From NCBI GenBank assembly GCA_902782445.1, contig CACZNC010000024.1, positions 1 through 64,000 of the forward strand: a DNA stretch of 64,000 bases, in the 5' to 3' direction. A program made the translations under genes and the position numbers. The notes beneath the pieces were generated by a model. That model was not told where the DNA came from. It did no database searches and saw nothing but the letters and a program-made list of their open reading frames with translations. Positions 19,046-28,142 of the stretch are shown here, piece by piece. How positions within the stretch are numbered: position 1 is the stretch's first letter; the number at the start of each line of letters is the position of its first letter. This stretch comes from an uncultured Ruminococcus sp. (GTDB lineage: Bacteria; Bacillota; Clostridia; Oscillospirales; CAG-272).

Positions 19046-19972
19046 TTGCGCCCGCGGTTCAAACCTACCGCCGCCGCGCCGCTTTTGATCCTCGCCGTCT
19101 TCGGGCTGACGCTGGCCGCGGATCTGATCCCCGAAGACTCCCTCGGGATGCGGGAGAACCCCTACCTTGCGGCGGTGGTCGTCCAGCTTCTGATCTACGC
19201 CGTCCCCGCCCTGTTCTACTGCAGGCTCAGGGGGCGGGAGTTCACCCCGAAGCTCCGGCTGAGACTCTTCCGGCCCGCTCAGATCCTCTATGTCTGGCAC
19301 GCGCTCTGCTGCATGACGTCGGCCTCCGCCCTGCTCTCGATCCTGATGTACCGGATCGCGCCGGAGGCGTTCGCCCGCTCGTCCGTCTCCCAGGCCGCGG
19401 CGTTCGCGATGGGCAGCGGATTCTTCGACGGGCTCTACGTCGTCGTGGCCTTCGCCCTGCTTCCCGCCGTCACGGAGGAGCTTCTCTTCCGCGGCGTCAT
19501 CATCGGGGAATACGAGACCCAGAGCCCGGGGGTGGCGGTCGCCGTTTCGGCTGCGATGTTCGCGATGGCGCATTTCTCCGCCGCCCGGTTCCCCGTTTAT
19601 TTCGCGGCAGGCGCGGTGCTGGCGTCGGCACTCTACGCGACGAGATCCCTGATCGCGCCGATTCTGATGCACGCCGTCTACAACGCCCTCGTCCTCTATA
19701 CCGAAAAATACGTTCTTTACATTGTGGACAAGCAGAACATCTCGATGATCCTGCTCGTCGCCATCCTCTGCGCCGCGGCGGTCCTCTCAGCCGCCCTCAT
19801 GTGCTTCGAAGCGCAGAGCATTTACCGGGGCTATGCCGAATCGAACGTCCCCTCCGAGTACGCGGGATCCGATCGGAGAGGCACGTTCGCGCATATCGCG
19901 GAAGCCTTTTTCGCCCCGGGCTTCCTTCTCCTCGTCCTCCTCTTCATCCTCGTGTCCGTGACCCGCGGATGA
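19046..19972 (+). CDS. CPBP family intramembrane metalloprotease
   Basis: The 308-aa membrane protein has about eight hydrophobic segments and the CPBP (Abi) motifs: EELLFRG with Glu144/Glu145, MAHFSAARF as the second motif and HAVYNALVL as the third. These provide the metal-binding Glu and His residues of this Rce1-like family, which cleaves near lipid-modified or membrane-embedded sites. Substrates are unknown. The start is TTG at 19046, placed 2 nt after the previous stop with GGAAAGGGC upstream; no ATG lies near. The gene lies in the DJ-1/MltG operon. Confidence 0.87.
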   Translation: MRPRFKPTAAAPLLILAVFGLTLAADLIPEDSLGMRENPYLAAVVVQLLIYAVPALFYCRLRGREFTPKLRLRLFRPAQILYVWHALCCMTSASALLSILMYRIAPEAFARSSVSQAAAFAMGSGFFDGLYVVVAFALLPAVTEELLFRGVIIGEYETQSPGVAVAVSAAMFAMAHFSAARFPVYFAAGAVLASALYATRSLIAPILMHAVYNALVLYTEKYVLYIVDKQNISMILLVAILCAAAVLSAALMCFEAQSIYRGYAESNVPSEYAGSDRRGTFAHIAEAFFAPGFLLLVLLFILVSVTRG

Positions 19973-20014
19973 AAGGCGGAAAGCCGGAGAGGGAAAGGTC
20001 CCACTGAAAGCGAG

Positions 20015-21994
20015 GTGCCGCTTACGGATAACAATCTCAATAAGGAAGCCTTCGGCGAAACCAGAACCTTCGCCGTGGCGGAGCATTCCGCGGACACCAT
20101 GAAGGCAAGGATCAACCGGGACAACAGCCAGGCCCTCCGCGCGAAAAAGCAGTCCGCTCTGCCGCCGAAACAGATCGCGCGGCATACGGAGATCCCATCC
20201 CGCGCGGCGCCCCATGGCCGTGTCGGAACGCCCGCGCCCCGGCAGATCCCGGAAAAAACGACCCCCGTCACGGAGGACATGGATTTCGATTTCCTCCCGC
20301 CGGAGGGAGCCGCTGAGAGCGCGAATCCCGGATCCGGCAGATCCTACACCGAATTCAAGCCGGGGGATCTGCAGAAGAATACCCAGCCCGCCCCGGTCCC
20401 CGAGACCCCGAGTCCGATCCCGAACAATACCCCGGCCCGAGGCGCGGAACCGGAGAGGACCCCCGCGGCAGTTCCCGCACCCGCGCCGATCGCCGCCGAA
20501 TCCGCCCCGGCTCGTCCCGCCGTGAACCCCGCGCCGGAAGGACCCGAACCCGCGGACAGGCAGATCGCACCCCCCCGCGCGGAACGGTCCCTCGATGCGC
20601 TCTCCGGGCGTCTGTCCGGCCGTCTTTCGGCGGAACTCTCGGCGGAGGCCGCGCAGAGTCCTCAGAAACCCGTCCCCGCGAAGGCTGCTCCCGGTAAATC
20701 CGCAGCCGTTCAGCCGGCGAAGAGCGCGAATCCGATTCATCCCGTCCGGGCCGGAGAAGACCGCCTCGAGAGGCAGATGATGAAGACCCGGACCTCCGAC
20801 TTCAAAATCGACGCCGACCGCGCGGCTGCCGGACGCCGCAAAAAGCAGGAACCCGAAGTGCGGGAGGTCTCGGACGAGGGCGGAAATACGGTCCTCAGCG
20901 TCATCAAGGCCATCGTCTATATCATCTTCGTGCTCATTTCGGCCATCGCCCTGTCCGTTTTCAGCATCAGCGTCGCGAACGACATCTACGCCTTCGTCAA
21001 GCCCGAGGACGCCGTGGAAGTGACGATCCCCGAAAATACCACGCTGGACGAGCTTTCGAAGATCCTCGCCGAAAAGGAAGTGATCCGCTACCCGACGATC
21101 TTCAAGTTCTACGCCGTCCATCAGCACGACGACATGGAGTACGTCCCGGGGACCTATACGGTCACACCCATGATGAACTACGACGCGCTCCTCTCCGAAT
21201 TCAAGGAGAAGGAAGTCACGGGCACGGTCCGCATCACCATCCCCGAAGGCTACACGACGGACGACATCATCTCGCTCTTCGTGGACAAGTACGGCATCGG
21301 CACCCGGGAGGGATTCGTCGACGTCATCCAGAACTACGATTTCGACTACTGGTTCATCCGGGAACTGGAGGAGACCGGCGTCAGCGAAAACCGGATCTAC
21401 CGGCTCGACGGCTATCTCTTCCCGGACACCTACGAATTCTACCTCAATTCCAGCGAGCAGACCGTGATCAACCGCCTGCTGGTCCGGTTCGGGCAGATTT
21501 ACACCCGCGACTACCGTTCGGCGACCCAGGAACTCGGATTCACGGTCGATCAGGTGGTCACGCTGGCGTCCATGATCGAGAAGGAAGCGGCGGCGCCCAG
21601 CGAATTCTTCAACGTCGCCTCGGTGTTCCTGAACCGACTCAAGATCCCGGACGTCTTCCCGCGGCTGGAAAGCGACGCCACCGTCGTCTACGCCATCCAG
21701 CATGATACGGGGGAGCGCACGGTGGATCTCTACTACGATTCGCCCTACAACACCTATATGTACGACGGATTCCCCCCGGGACCCATCGCCAATCCCTCCG
21801 CGTCCGCCATCCTGTCGGTGCTCCTGGCCCAGGAAACCAACTACTACTACTTCGTCTCCGGCGAGGGCATGACCTACTTCTCCGAGACCAAGGAAGAGCA
21901 CGACCAGCACATCGCGGAGATCGTCGCGGCGGGACAGGCCCAGAATATGGCGGAGCCCTACGTGCCCCAGACTCCCGCGGAAGGACAGCCGTAA
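20015..21994 (+). CDS. mltG: Endolytic transglycosylase MltG, long N-terminal tail
   Basis: MltG cuts nascent glycan strands at the membrane and so helps end peptidoglycan chains. The 659-aa protein has a proline- and alanine-rich cytoplasmic tail of about 290 residues, one membrane segment near 295-320 (VIKAIVYIIFVLISAIALSV) and the YceG domain outside. The LysM-like part VEVTIPENTTLDELSKIL is followed by the catalytic region LASMIEKEAAAP (Glu522) and substrate-cleft motifs DATVVYA and GPIANPS. The usual family length is about 340-400 aa; the excess is the tail. The start is GTG 20015 with a weak GAAAGCGAG upstream. Confidence 0.92.
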   Translation: MPLTDNNLNKEAFGETRTFAVAEHSADTMKARINRDNSQALRAKKQSALPPKQIARHTEIPSRAAPHGRVGTPAPRQIPEKTTPVTEDMDFDFLPPEGAAESANPGSGRSYTEFKPGDLQKNTQPAPVPETPSPIPNNTPARGAEPERTPAAVPAPAPIAAESAPARPAVNPAPEGPEPADRQIAPPRAERSLDALSGRLSGRLSAELSAEAAQSPQKPVPAKAAPGKSAAVQPAKSANPIHPVRAGEDRLERQMMKTRTSDFKIDADRAAAGRRKKQEPEVREVSDEGGNTVLSVIKAIVYIIFVLISAIALSVFSISVANDIYAFVKPEDAVEVTIPENTTLDELSKILAEKEVIRYPTIFKFYAVHQHDDMEYVPGTYTVTPMMNYDALLSEFKEKEVTGTVRITIPEGYTTDDIISLFVDKYGIGTREGFVDVIQNYDFDYWFIRELEETGVSENRIYRLDGYLFPDTYEFYLNSSEQTVINRLLVRFGQIYTRDYRSATQELGFTVDQVVTLASMIEKEAAAPSEFFNVASVFLNRLKIPDVFPRLESDATVVYAIQHDTGERTVDLYYDSPYNTYMYDGFPPGPIANPSASAILSVLLAQETNYYYFVSGEGMTYFSETKEEHDQHIAEIVAAGQAQNMAEPYVPQTPAEGQP

Positions 21995-22035
21995 ACCCGG
22001 CAAAAAATCCCAAAAATCAAAAGAAGGGCTGCCGC

Positions 22036-22064
22036 GTCTGTCGGAACGGGCGGAATGCGGCGGT
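22036..22064. terminator. Possible terminator between mltG and the YihY gene
   Basis: CTGCCGC and GCGGCGG arms flank about 17 nt between two convergent genes, with short T or A runs outside. The fold is imperfect. Confidence 0.4.
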
Positions 22065-22076
22065 CCTTTCTGACGT

Positions 22077-22916
22077 TCATCCCTTCCGGGCGGAACTTTC
22101 CCGCTCCTGCCGCATCCGGTTCACCTCCGCCCCCAGCAGCACGATCACCGTGCAGAAATACAGCCGGAGCATGAACAGCGTCACCGCCCCGAGGGTCCCG
22201 TACAAAAGCGGCGATCCCGGGAAACACCCGAGACAGCGGGTCAGAGCGGAGAAGAGGAACCATCCCGAAGCCGAAAAGAGCGCCCCCGGCAGATGGACCC
22301 CCACCCGGCCCGAAAGGATCGGACTCCTCCGCCCCGCCGCGCAGTAGAAGAGGGTGAACACCGCCGCGAGAAGCGCGAACAGAAGCGGCGTCCCCAGCGC
22401 GCGGATCAGCACGGCACCTCTCCCTCCCGTGATCCCCGCCAGCATGTCGCCGAAGAGTGAAAAGAGCGTCGGAGCGGTCATGGCGGCCGTTACCGCGAGG
22501 GTCGAAGGGATCGCCCGGAGCCTGCCGATCAGAGCCCCCTCCCCCTCCGGCGCGTCGTAGATCCCGGCGAGGGAAGCCCGGACCGACGCGATCCCCCGGG
22601 AGGCCGACCAGAGGGCGAGAACCGCCTGGACCGACAGCAGCGGGATTCCCGGCCGTTTCGCGATCTCATCTGCAAATCCGAGGACCGTCTCCCCCACCCG
22701 TGCGGAAAGGCCCTCCGGCAGGGGAAGCGTTCGGGGATCCTCGGGCAGGAAGAGCCCCGTGAAGGCGAAGAGCAGGGAGAGGAACGGGACGAGGGAGGTC
22801 ATGAGATAGAACGACGCCTCCGCCGCCTCAGCGAACACCCGGTCCCGCCTCAGCCGCATGAGAAATCCCGCCCCCCGGGCGCAGAGTTCCCCGCGCGAGA
22901 CGACAAACGAACGCAT
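22077..22916 (-). CDS. YihY/UPF0761 family membrane protein
   Basis: The 279-aa protein has about six membrane segments and features of the YihY (formerly 'ribonuclease BN') family: an early basic helix, AAEASFYLMTSLVPFLSLLF, ALWSASRGIASVRASLAGIYD, and the last segments LYGTLGAVTLFMLRLYFCTVIVLLGAEVN. Function in this family is uncertain; the RNase name is historical and was shown to be wrong for E. coli YihY. It is transcribed alone, convergent with mltG and divergent from gatC. Confidence 0.85.
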   Translation of the reverse strand: MRSFVVSRGELCARGAGFLMRLRRDRVFAEAAEASFYLMTSLVPFLSLLFAFTGLFLPEDPRTLPLPEGLSARVGETVLGFADEIAKRPGIPLLSVQAVLALWSASRGIASVRASLAGIYDAPEGEGALIGRLRAIPSTLAVTAAMTAPTLFSLFGDMLAGITGGRGAVLIRALGTPLLFALLAAVFTLFYCAAGRRSPILSGRVGVHLPGALFSASGWFLFSALTRCLGCFPGSPLLYGTLGAVTLFMLRLYFCTVIVLLGAEVNRMRQERESSARKG

Positions 22917-23046
22917 GGACCGATCCCCCCTTCCCGATACCGGTAGTATATGCCGGGAGCCTTCTCATTATAGCTCTCCCGGGCGGAAGGGGAAAAAACA
23001 GCAGAGAAAAGGCAAAAAGAACGCCGGAAAAAGGAGAAAGTCCCCG

Positions 23047-23400
23047 ATGGACACGGAAATGAACGATGAACTGAACACGGAGCGGACCGCGCTCAGGAAA
23101 AAGCTGACCGATTCCGCCATGCTCGCCCTGTCCCCGGAAGCCGCCGAAGAGCTGGCCCGGGATTTCGACGCCCTGCGGATCCGGCTCGACGCGGTGGTGC
23201 GCTCGGACGCGGCGGGGGGAGAACCTCCCGAGGGGCCGATCCACACGGAGAACCACGAAGTCTCCCTGCCCGAAGAAGCCGAAAAACGCGCAGAAGAAGC
23301 GGAGCGGGATGGCGGATCAAAGGAAGGCCGGGGGCGGATCCTTCTCCGTCAGGCCGCGGGATTCGACGGCGTCAATCTGACTGTGCCGAGGGTGGTGTGA
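23047..23400 (+). CDS. gatC: Asp-tRNA(Asn)/Glu-tRNA(Gln) amidotransferase subunit C
   Basis: GatC stabilises the GatAB amidotransferase. The 117-aa sequence has the short Leu-rich helices (DSAMLALSPEAAEELARDFDALRIRLDAV) and the C-terminal extended arm that ends VNLTVPRVV, typical of GatC (arm motif x-x-x-VP-x-V). It is slightly longer than average because of an acidic Glu/Arg insert at about 70-95. ATG 23047 follows AAAGGAGAAAG. The stop overlaps the GTG start of gatA. Confidence 0.85.
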   Translation: MDTEMNDELNTERTALRKKLTDSAMLALSPEAAEELARDFDALRIRLDAVVRSDAAGGEPPEGPIHTENHEVSLPEEAEKRAEEAERDGGSKEGRGRILLRQAAGFDGVNLTVPRVV

Positions 23401-24920
23401 GCGGGATGAATCAGAATCGACTGACGAACATGAGCGTGAAGGAGCTCTCCGAACTCCTCGGATCCGGGGAGATCTCCTCCGCCGGGCTGACCGCGGCCTT
23501 TCTCTCGAACATGACGCTGAAAGAGCGCGAGATCAACGCCTTCATCACGCCGACGGCAAGGCTCGCTCTGGAAGGGGCGGCGCGGGCGGACCGGATGCGG
23601 CGGGAGGCGAAGGAGACGGGAGGGGAAGTCTCTTCCTTCTGCGGGATCCCCTATGCCTTAAAGGATAATCTCGCCGTCCGGGGAGTGCCCCTGACCTGCG
23701 CCTCCGAGATGCTGCGGGATTTCGTCCCCGACTACTCCTCGGCGGTTTACGAAAAGCTCGACGGCGCGGGGGCGGTCCTGCTCGGCAAAACCAATCTCGA
23801 CGAATTCGCGATGGGTTCCTTCTGCGAACGCTCCATCGCGGGTCCGACGCGCAATCCGCTGGATCCGGGACGGTCCCCCGGCGGATCTTCAGGCGGATCT
23901 GCGGCTGCGGTGGCGGCGGGGGAGGCTCCCTTTGCCCTCGGATCGGACACGGGCGGGAGCGCGCGTCAGCCGGCGGCCTTCTGCGGACTGGTGTCGATCA
24001 AACCGACCTACGGCCTCGTGTCCCGGAGGGGAATGGCCGAACTTGCCTCCTCCCTCGACACGGTCTGCCCGATCTGCCGGACGGTGGAGGACTGCGCGTC
24101 GGTGCTCACCCTGCTGGCGGGGCGGGATCAAGGCGACATGACGACTTTCGACGGCGCGGCCTCCTTCGAAGAGGGACTGGACGGAGGGGTCGGCGGGATG
24201 CGGATCGGCGTCGTTCCCCCCTCCCTGCTGGACGGATGCTCCCCCGGGGTCCTGCGGGCTCTGGACCGGGCGGCGGAAAAGCTCGCGAAGCTCGGCGCGA
24301 GGATCGAAGAGGCGGATCTCCCCCTCGGCATGGCCCTCGAGATCTATTTGATCGTGGCGTCGGCGGAGGCGTCCTCCAACCTCGCCCGCTTCGACGGACT
24401 GCGCTTCGGCCTCGGCGGAGAGGGAAAGTCCGCCGCGGATCGGATGCGGGACGCCCGGGCAAGAGGATTCGGCGACGAGGTCAAGCGGCGGATCGTCACC
24501 GGGACCTACGCCCTGTCCTCCACCTACGGGGGCGGGTACTACCGGAAGGTCAAAGCCGCGCAGAACGCCGTGTGCCGCGAGACGGAAGAGATCCTCTCCC
24601 GGTGCGGCGCGGTCCTGCTCCCGACGGCCTCGGGTCCCGCATTCCGGGTGGGACGGTACGCTTCCGATCCGAACGCCCTGTATAAGAGCGACCGCTACAC
24701 CACCGTCGCCAATCTGACGGGATGCCCCGCCGTGCAGATCCCCGGAGGCGGCGAGGACGGAATGCCCGTGGGGATCACCCTGATGGGGAAAAAACGCTCG
24801 GACGCCCTTCTGCTCCGCGCGGCTTACGCGCTGGAACAGGAGATTATGACGGACGTGAGAAAGGAGACGGGACGCGATGGCGGAAATACGGTCTGGGATG
24901 TCCTCCGGCACGGAAAATGA
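23397..24920 (+). CDS. gatA: Asp-tRNA(Asn)/Glu-tRNA(Gln) amidotransferase subunit A
   Basis: GatA is the amidase that releases ammonia from glutamine for transamidation of Glu-tRNA(Gln) and Asp-tRNA(Asn). The 507-aa protein carries the Ser-Ser-Lys triad: Lys in GIPYALKDNLAV, the bridging Ser in GRSPGGSSGGSAAAVAAG and the nucleophile Ser in LGSDTGGSARQPA. The start is GTG 23397 overlapping the gatC stop, or ATG 23406, which would be three residues shorter. It overlaps gatB by 44 nt, so the three genes are tightly coupled. Confidence 0.96.
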   Translation: MSGMNQNRLTNMSVKELSELLGSGEISSAGLTAAFLSNMTLKEREINAFITPTARLALEGAARADRMRREAKETGGEVSSFCGIPYALKDNLAVRGVPLTCASEMLRDFVPDYSSAVYEKLDGAGAVLLGKTNLDEFAMGSFCERSIAGPTRNPLDPGRSPGGSSGGSAAAVAAGEAPFALGSDTGGSARQPAAFCGLVSIKPTYGLVSRRGMAELASSLDTVCPICRTVEDCASVLTLLAGRDQGDMTTFDGAASFEEGLDGGVGGMRIGVVPPSLLDGCSPGVLRALDRAAEKLAKLGARIEEADLPLGMALEIYLIVASAEASSNLARFDGLRFGLGGEGKSAADRMRDARARGFGDEVKRRIVTGTYALSSTYGGGYYRKVKAAQNAVCRETEEILSRCGAVLLPTASGPAFRVGRYASDPNALYKSDRYTTVANLTGCPAVQIPGGGEDGMPVGITLMGKKRSDALLLRAAYALEQEIMTDVRKETGRDGGNTVWDVLRHGK

Positions 24921-26379
24921 ATCCGGCGGCTGGGAGGCGGTCATCGGGCTCGAGGTCCACGTGGAACTGAAAACCGGGCGCAAGATCTTCTGTCCCTGCC
25001 GGGTATCCTTCGGGGACGAGCCGAACACCGACGTCTGCCCGATCTGCCTCGGGATGCCGGGAGCCCTTCCGCGGCTGTCCGACGAGGCGGTGAGTCTGGC
25101 CGTCCGGGCGGGTTTCGTCCTCGGATGTACGATCAACCGCACCTCCTGGTTCGACCGGAAGAACTACTACTACCCCGATCTTCCGAAGGGGTATCAGATC
25201 ACCCAGCTGGAGCGGCCGGTTTGCGTCGGGGGAGCCGTCCCGATCACGACCTCCCGGGGCCCGGGGAGCGTCCCCCTTGTGCGGATCCACATCGAAGAGG
25301 ACGCCGGAAAGCTGATCCACCGGGGGGACGAGACCCTCGTCGACTACAACCGGGCGGGGGTCCCCCTCATCGAGATCGTGTCCGAGCCCGCGATGCGCAC
25401 CCCGGAGGAGGCGAAGTCCTATCTCAACTCCCTGCGCCGGATCCTCACCTACGCCGGGGTCTCGGACTGCCGGATGAACGAGGGATCCCTCCGGTGCGAC
25501 GTCAACGTCTCCGTGCGGCGGGCGGGATGCCGGGAATACGGGGTCAAGTGCGAGATCAAGAACGTCAATTCCGTGAACTATGTCGGCCGGGCCCTTGAGG
25601 AGGAGATCCGCCGCCAGACAGAACTTCTGGAACGGGGAGAAGAAGTCCGCCCCGAGACCCGCCGCTTCAACGAGGACACCGGAAAGACCGAGAAGATGCG
25701 GGACAAGGAGGCGAACGTGGACTACCGCTACTTCACGGAGCCGAATCTCCCCGCCCTCACCCTGACGGACGAGTGGATGAAAGCGGTGAAGGACGCCATG
25801 CCCCCCCTGCCGGACGAAGCCGCCGCCGATCTCGTCTCCCGTTTCGGCGTAAAGCCGGAGAACGCCGCCCTGCTCACCTCCTCGGTCTATGTGACGGAAA
25901 AATTCCGGGAGGCGATGGAGGCCTGCGGATCCCCGGACGAGCGCGCCGCCTGTGAAAACCTCTTCGTCGGGGAAGTCCTCGAAAAGATGGAGCCCGCCTC
26001 CGACGAACCGCGGGAGTATATTTCCCCGGGAGCCCTCGCGGGAGTGTGTTCGCTCTACGCGGCGGGAAAGCTCGTGAGCGGGAACGCGAAGAAGCTCCTG
26101 CATCTGCTCGCGGCGGAAGGGGCGAGGACGGCGGAGGAGGCAAAACGGCGGGCGGAGGACGAGAACCTCATCAAGATCACCGACCGCGCGTCCCTGATCC
26201 TCTTCGCCGAAAACGCCATCCGGTCCTGTCCCGGCGCGGCGGAGGATTACAGGCGGGGCAAGACCGCGGCTCTCCGTCAGATCCTCGGCCAGATCATGCG
26301 GGATACCTCCGGCCGCGCGGACCCCGTTCTCGCCTCGGAGATCCTGCGGGAGAAGCTGGAAAATGAAAACAAACCGTAA
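24877..26379 (+). CDS. gatB: Asp-tRNA(Asn)/Glu-tRNA(Gln) amidotransferase subunit B
   Basis: GatB activates the tRNA-bound acid with ATP and binds the tRNA. At 500 aa it has the usual length. The GatB signature is clear: VIGLEVHVELKT, the zinc-type cysteines CPC...CPICLG, DRKNYYYPDLPKGYQITQ, and DYNRAGVPLIEIVSEP. The C-terminal YqeY-like tail domain (about 400-495) is complete. ATG 24877 has AGAAAGGAGAC upstream and lies inside the end of gatA. Presence of GatCAB suggests that Gln-tRNA and perhaps Asn-tRNA are made by the indirect route. Confidence 0.97.
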   Translation: MAEIRSGMSSGTENESGGWEAVIGLEVHVELKTGRKIFCPCRVSFGDEPNTDVCPICLGMPGALPRLSDEAVSLAVRAGFVLGCTINRTSWFDRKNYYYPDLPKGYQITQLERPVCVGGAVPITTSRGPGSVPLVRIHIEEDAGKLIHRGDETLVDYNRAGVPLIEIVSEPAMRTPEEAKSYLNSLRRILTYAGVSDCRMNEGSLRCDVNVSVRRAGCREYGVKCEIKNVNSVNYVGRALEEEIRRQTELLERGEEVRPETRRFNEDTGKTEKMRDKEANVDYRYFTEPNLPALTLTDEWMKAVKDAMPPLPDEAAADLVSRFGVKPENAALLTSSVYVTEKFREAMEACGSPDERAACENLFVGEVLEKMEPASDEPREYISPGALAGVCSLYAAGKLVSGNAKKLLHLLAAEGARTAEEAKRRAEDENLIKITDRASLILFAENAIRSCPGAAEDYRRGKTAALRQILGQIMRDTSGRADPVLASEILREKLENENKP

Positions 26380-26635
26380 AATTATTCCGAACCGAAACGG
26401 AACGATTTGCGGATAAACCGAAAATCTTTTGTGACAAAACGTCTTCTTTCAGCCCGTCGTCCGGGAGGGAAGATGGCGTTTTTCTGCGTTTGTCACGATC
26501 CGCGTTTTTGGCAGATTCTGGAAACGCTTTTTCTTTGCGCAACGAGTCTGCGAAATAGAAAAGAACGGGTGTTCGGAGGTTCCGGATTTCCCGGAAAAAC
26601 CGCGCAATTTTTTGATGAAAACATGGGAACACCCC
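26380..26635. other. gatB-mraZ intergenic region
   Basis: The region is AT-richer than the genes. It holds a probable terminator (26440-26483) and, further on, several inverted short words such as GAAACGCTTTTTC and TTCCGGATTTCCCGGAAAA that could be weak hairpins. I see no gene in it. Confidence 0.4.
26440..26483 (+). terminator. Probable terminator of gatCAB
   Basis: CGTCTTC (26440-26446) pairs with GAAGATG (26469-26475) with one G-U pair, followed by GCG and TTTTT (26479-26483). Confidence 0.5.
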
Positions 26636-26664
26636 TTGATTTTCCCGTTCGGATGGGGTATAAT
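26636..26664 (+). promoter_or_regulatory. Main promoter of the division/cell-wall cluster
   Basis: TTGATT (26636-26641), a 17-nt spacer and a consensus TATAAT (26659-26664). TGGGA at 26624-26628 and GATGGGG just before the -10 are possible MraZ half-sites; this is weak, since MraZ is known to bind TGGG-type repeats at its own promoter in other species. Confidence 0.85.
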
Positions 26665-26717
26665 ATGAGCACGCGGGAGCGAAATGGTGAAAAATGCCAC
26701 GAAAGGGAGGGAAAAAG

Positions 26718-27143
26718 ATGCTGCTCGGCACCTATACGCATTCTCTGGATGCCAAAAACCGCATGATCATCCCTTCCAAGCTCATGGACGAACTGGACGG
26801 AAAACTGTACATCTACCCTGCCGCCAGCGGAGCCTGCATCAAGCTCTACGACGAGGCCGAGTGGAACAAATACTGCGAACTGATCGACGCCCTTCCCCCC
26901 GAGAAGAGCTACGCCGTCAAGTCCCTGATTTTCCCGAACTCCCAGCAGATCGTGCCGGACGCGCAGAACCGGGTCCCCATCCCGCCGTCCATGCTGCAGA
27001 AGGCCGGGATCACCGGAAAGAACATCGTCACCGTGGGTATGGGAAGCTGCTGCGAGATCTGGAGCGAGGAAAAATACCAGCAGAAGCTCGAGACGCCTCC
27101 TCCGGCCGACACGATGGAATTCCTCTCCACCATGGGATTCTGA
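26718..27143 (+). CDS. mraZ: Transcriptional regulator MraZ
   Basis: MraZ is an AbrB-like DNA-binding protein that autoregulates the division/cell-wall cluster. The 141-aa sequence begins MLLGTYTHSLDAKNRMIIPS, the classic first MraZ repeat (DAKxRxxxP), and the second repeat follows with DAQNRVPIPPSML. ATG 26718 is preferred over 26694 because AAAGGGAGGG lies just upstream and homologues start here. It is the first gene after the 26636-26664 promoter; rsmH follows after 9 nt. Confidence 0.96.
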   Translation: MLLGTYTHSLDAKNRMIIPSKLMDELDGKLYIYPAASGACIKLYDEAEWNKYCELIDALPPEKSYAVKSLIFPNSQQIVPDAQNRVPIPPSMLQKAGITGKNIVTVGMGSCCEIWSEEKYQQKLETPPPADTMEFLSTMGF

Positions 27144-27152
27144 GGTCCGATC

Positions 27153-28097
27153 ATGGAATTTTCCCATCTATCCGTCATGCTCCCCGAAGTCATCGCGGCT
27201 CTCGAACCCGAACGGGGCGGGGTATACGTGGACTGCACGGCCGGCGGCGGCGGTCATTCGCTTGAAATCGCGAAACGGCTCCCCGAGGGATCAAGGCTCA
27301 TCTGCCTCGATCAGGACGACGACGCCCTCGACGCCTGCCGCGTGAGGCTCGCCGGATTTATGGACCGCGTAACGCTCGTCAAGTCCAATTTCCGCGATCT
27401 CGACGCCGCCCTCGATCTGTGCGGAGCGGAGAAGCTCGACGGGGCCCTCTGGGATCTCGGGGTCTCCTCCCATCAGCTCGACGACGGGGACCGGGGCTTT
27501 TCCTACTCGAAGGACGCCCCCCTCGACATGCGCATGGACCGTTCCGCCTCCCTCACCGCGCGGAACGTCGTGAATACCTATTCCGAAGCCGAACTCGCCC
27601 GCATCCTCCGGGACTGGGGAGAGGAACGCTTCGCCTCCCGGATCGCGAGAAAGATCTGCGAGATCCGCGAGAACGCCCCCATCGAAACCACGACGGAACT
27701 TGCCGCCGCCGTCTCCGAAGCGATCCCCGCCGGAGCGAGACAGCGGGAAGCCCAGAACCCGGCCCGCCGCACCTTCCAGGCCGTCCGCATCGAGGTCAAC
27801 GGAGAACTCTCCGCCATCGAACCCTCCCTGCGCGCGGCGGCGGAACGGATGAATCCCGGCGGAAGGCTGGCGGTCATCACCTTCCATTCGCTGGAGGACC
27901 GGATCGTCAAGGACGTCTTCCGTTCGCTCTCCACGGGCTGCACCTGCCCGCCGGAATTTCCCGTCTGCGTGTGCGGGAAGAAGCCGGTGTTGAAACTGCT
28001 CTCGAAAAAGCCGGAGACCCCCGGCGAAGAAGAACTGAAAATCAATCCCCGTTCCCGGAGCGCGAAGCTCAGGACGGCGGAAAAAACGGAGGACTGA
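27153..28097 (+). CDS. rsmH: 16S rRNA (cytosine1402-N4)-methyltransferase RsmH
   Basis: RsmH methylates C1402 of 16S rRNA in the P site. The 314-aa protein has the opening HLSVMLPEVIAAL, the SAM motif DCTAGGGGHS, and later DLGVSSHQLDD and RRTFQAVRIEVNGEL, followed by the family end FHSLEDRIVKDVFR. All are standard. Its second position after mraZ is the common order in Bacillota. Confidence 0.97.
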   Translation: MEFSHLSVMLPEVIAALEPERGGVYVDCTAGGGGHSLEIAKRLPEGSRLICLDQDDDALDACRVRLAGFMDRVTLVKSNFRDLDAALDLCGAEKLDGALWDLGVSSHQLDDGDRGFSYSKDAPLDMRMDRSASLTARNVVNTYSEAELARILRDWGEERFASRIARKICEIRENAPIETTTELAAAVSEAIPAGARQREAQNPARRTFQAVRIEVNGELSAIEPSLRAAAERMNPGGRLAVITFHSLEDRIVKDVFRSLSTGCTCPPEFPVCVCGKKPVLKLLSKKPETPGEEELKINPRSRSAKLRTAEKTED

Positions 28098-28142
28098 ACG
28101 CACCTCCTCCCATATCCCGATCCCACCCGAAAGGAGGACGAC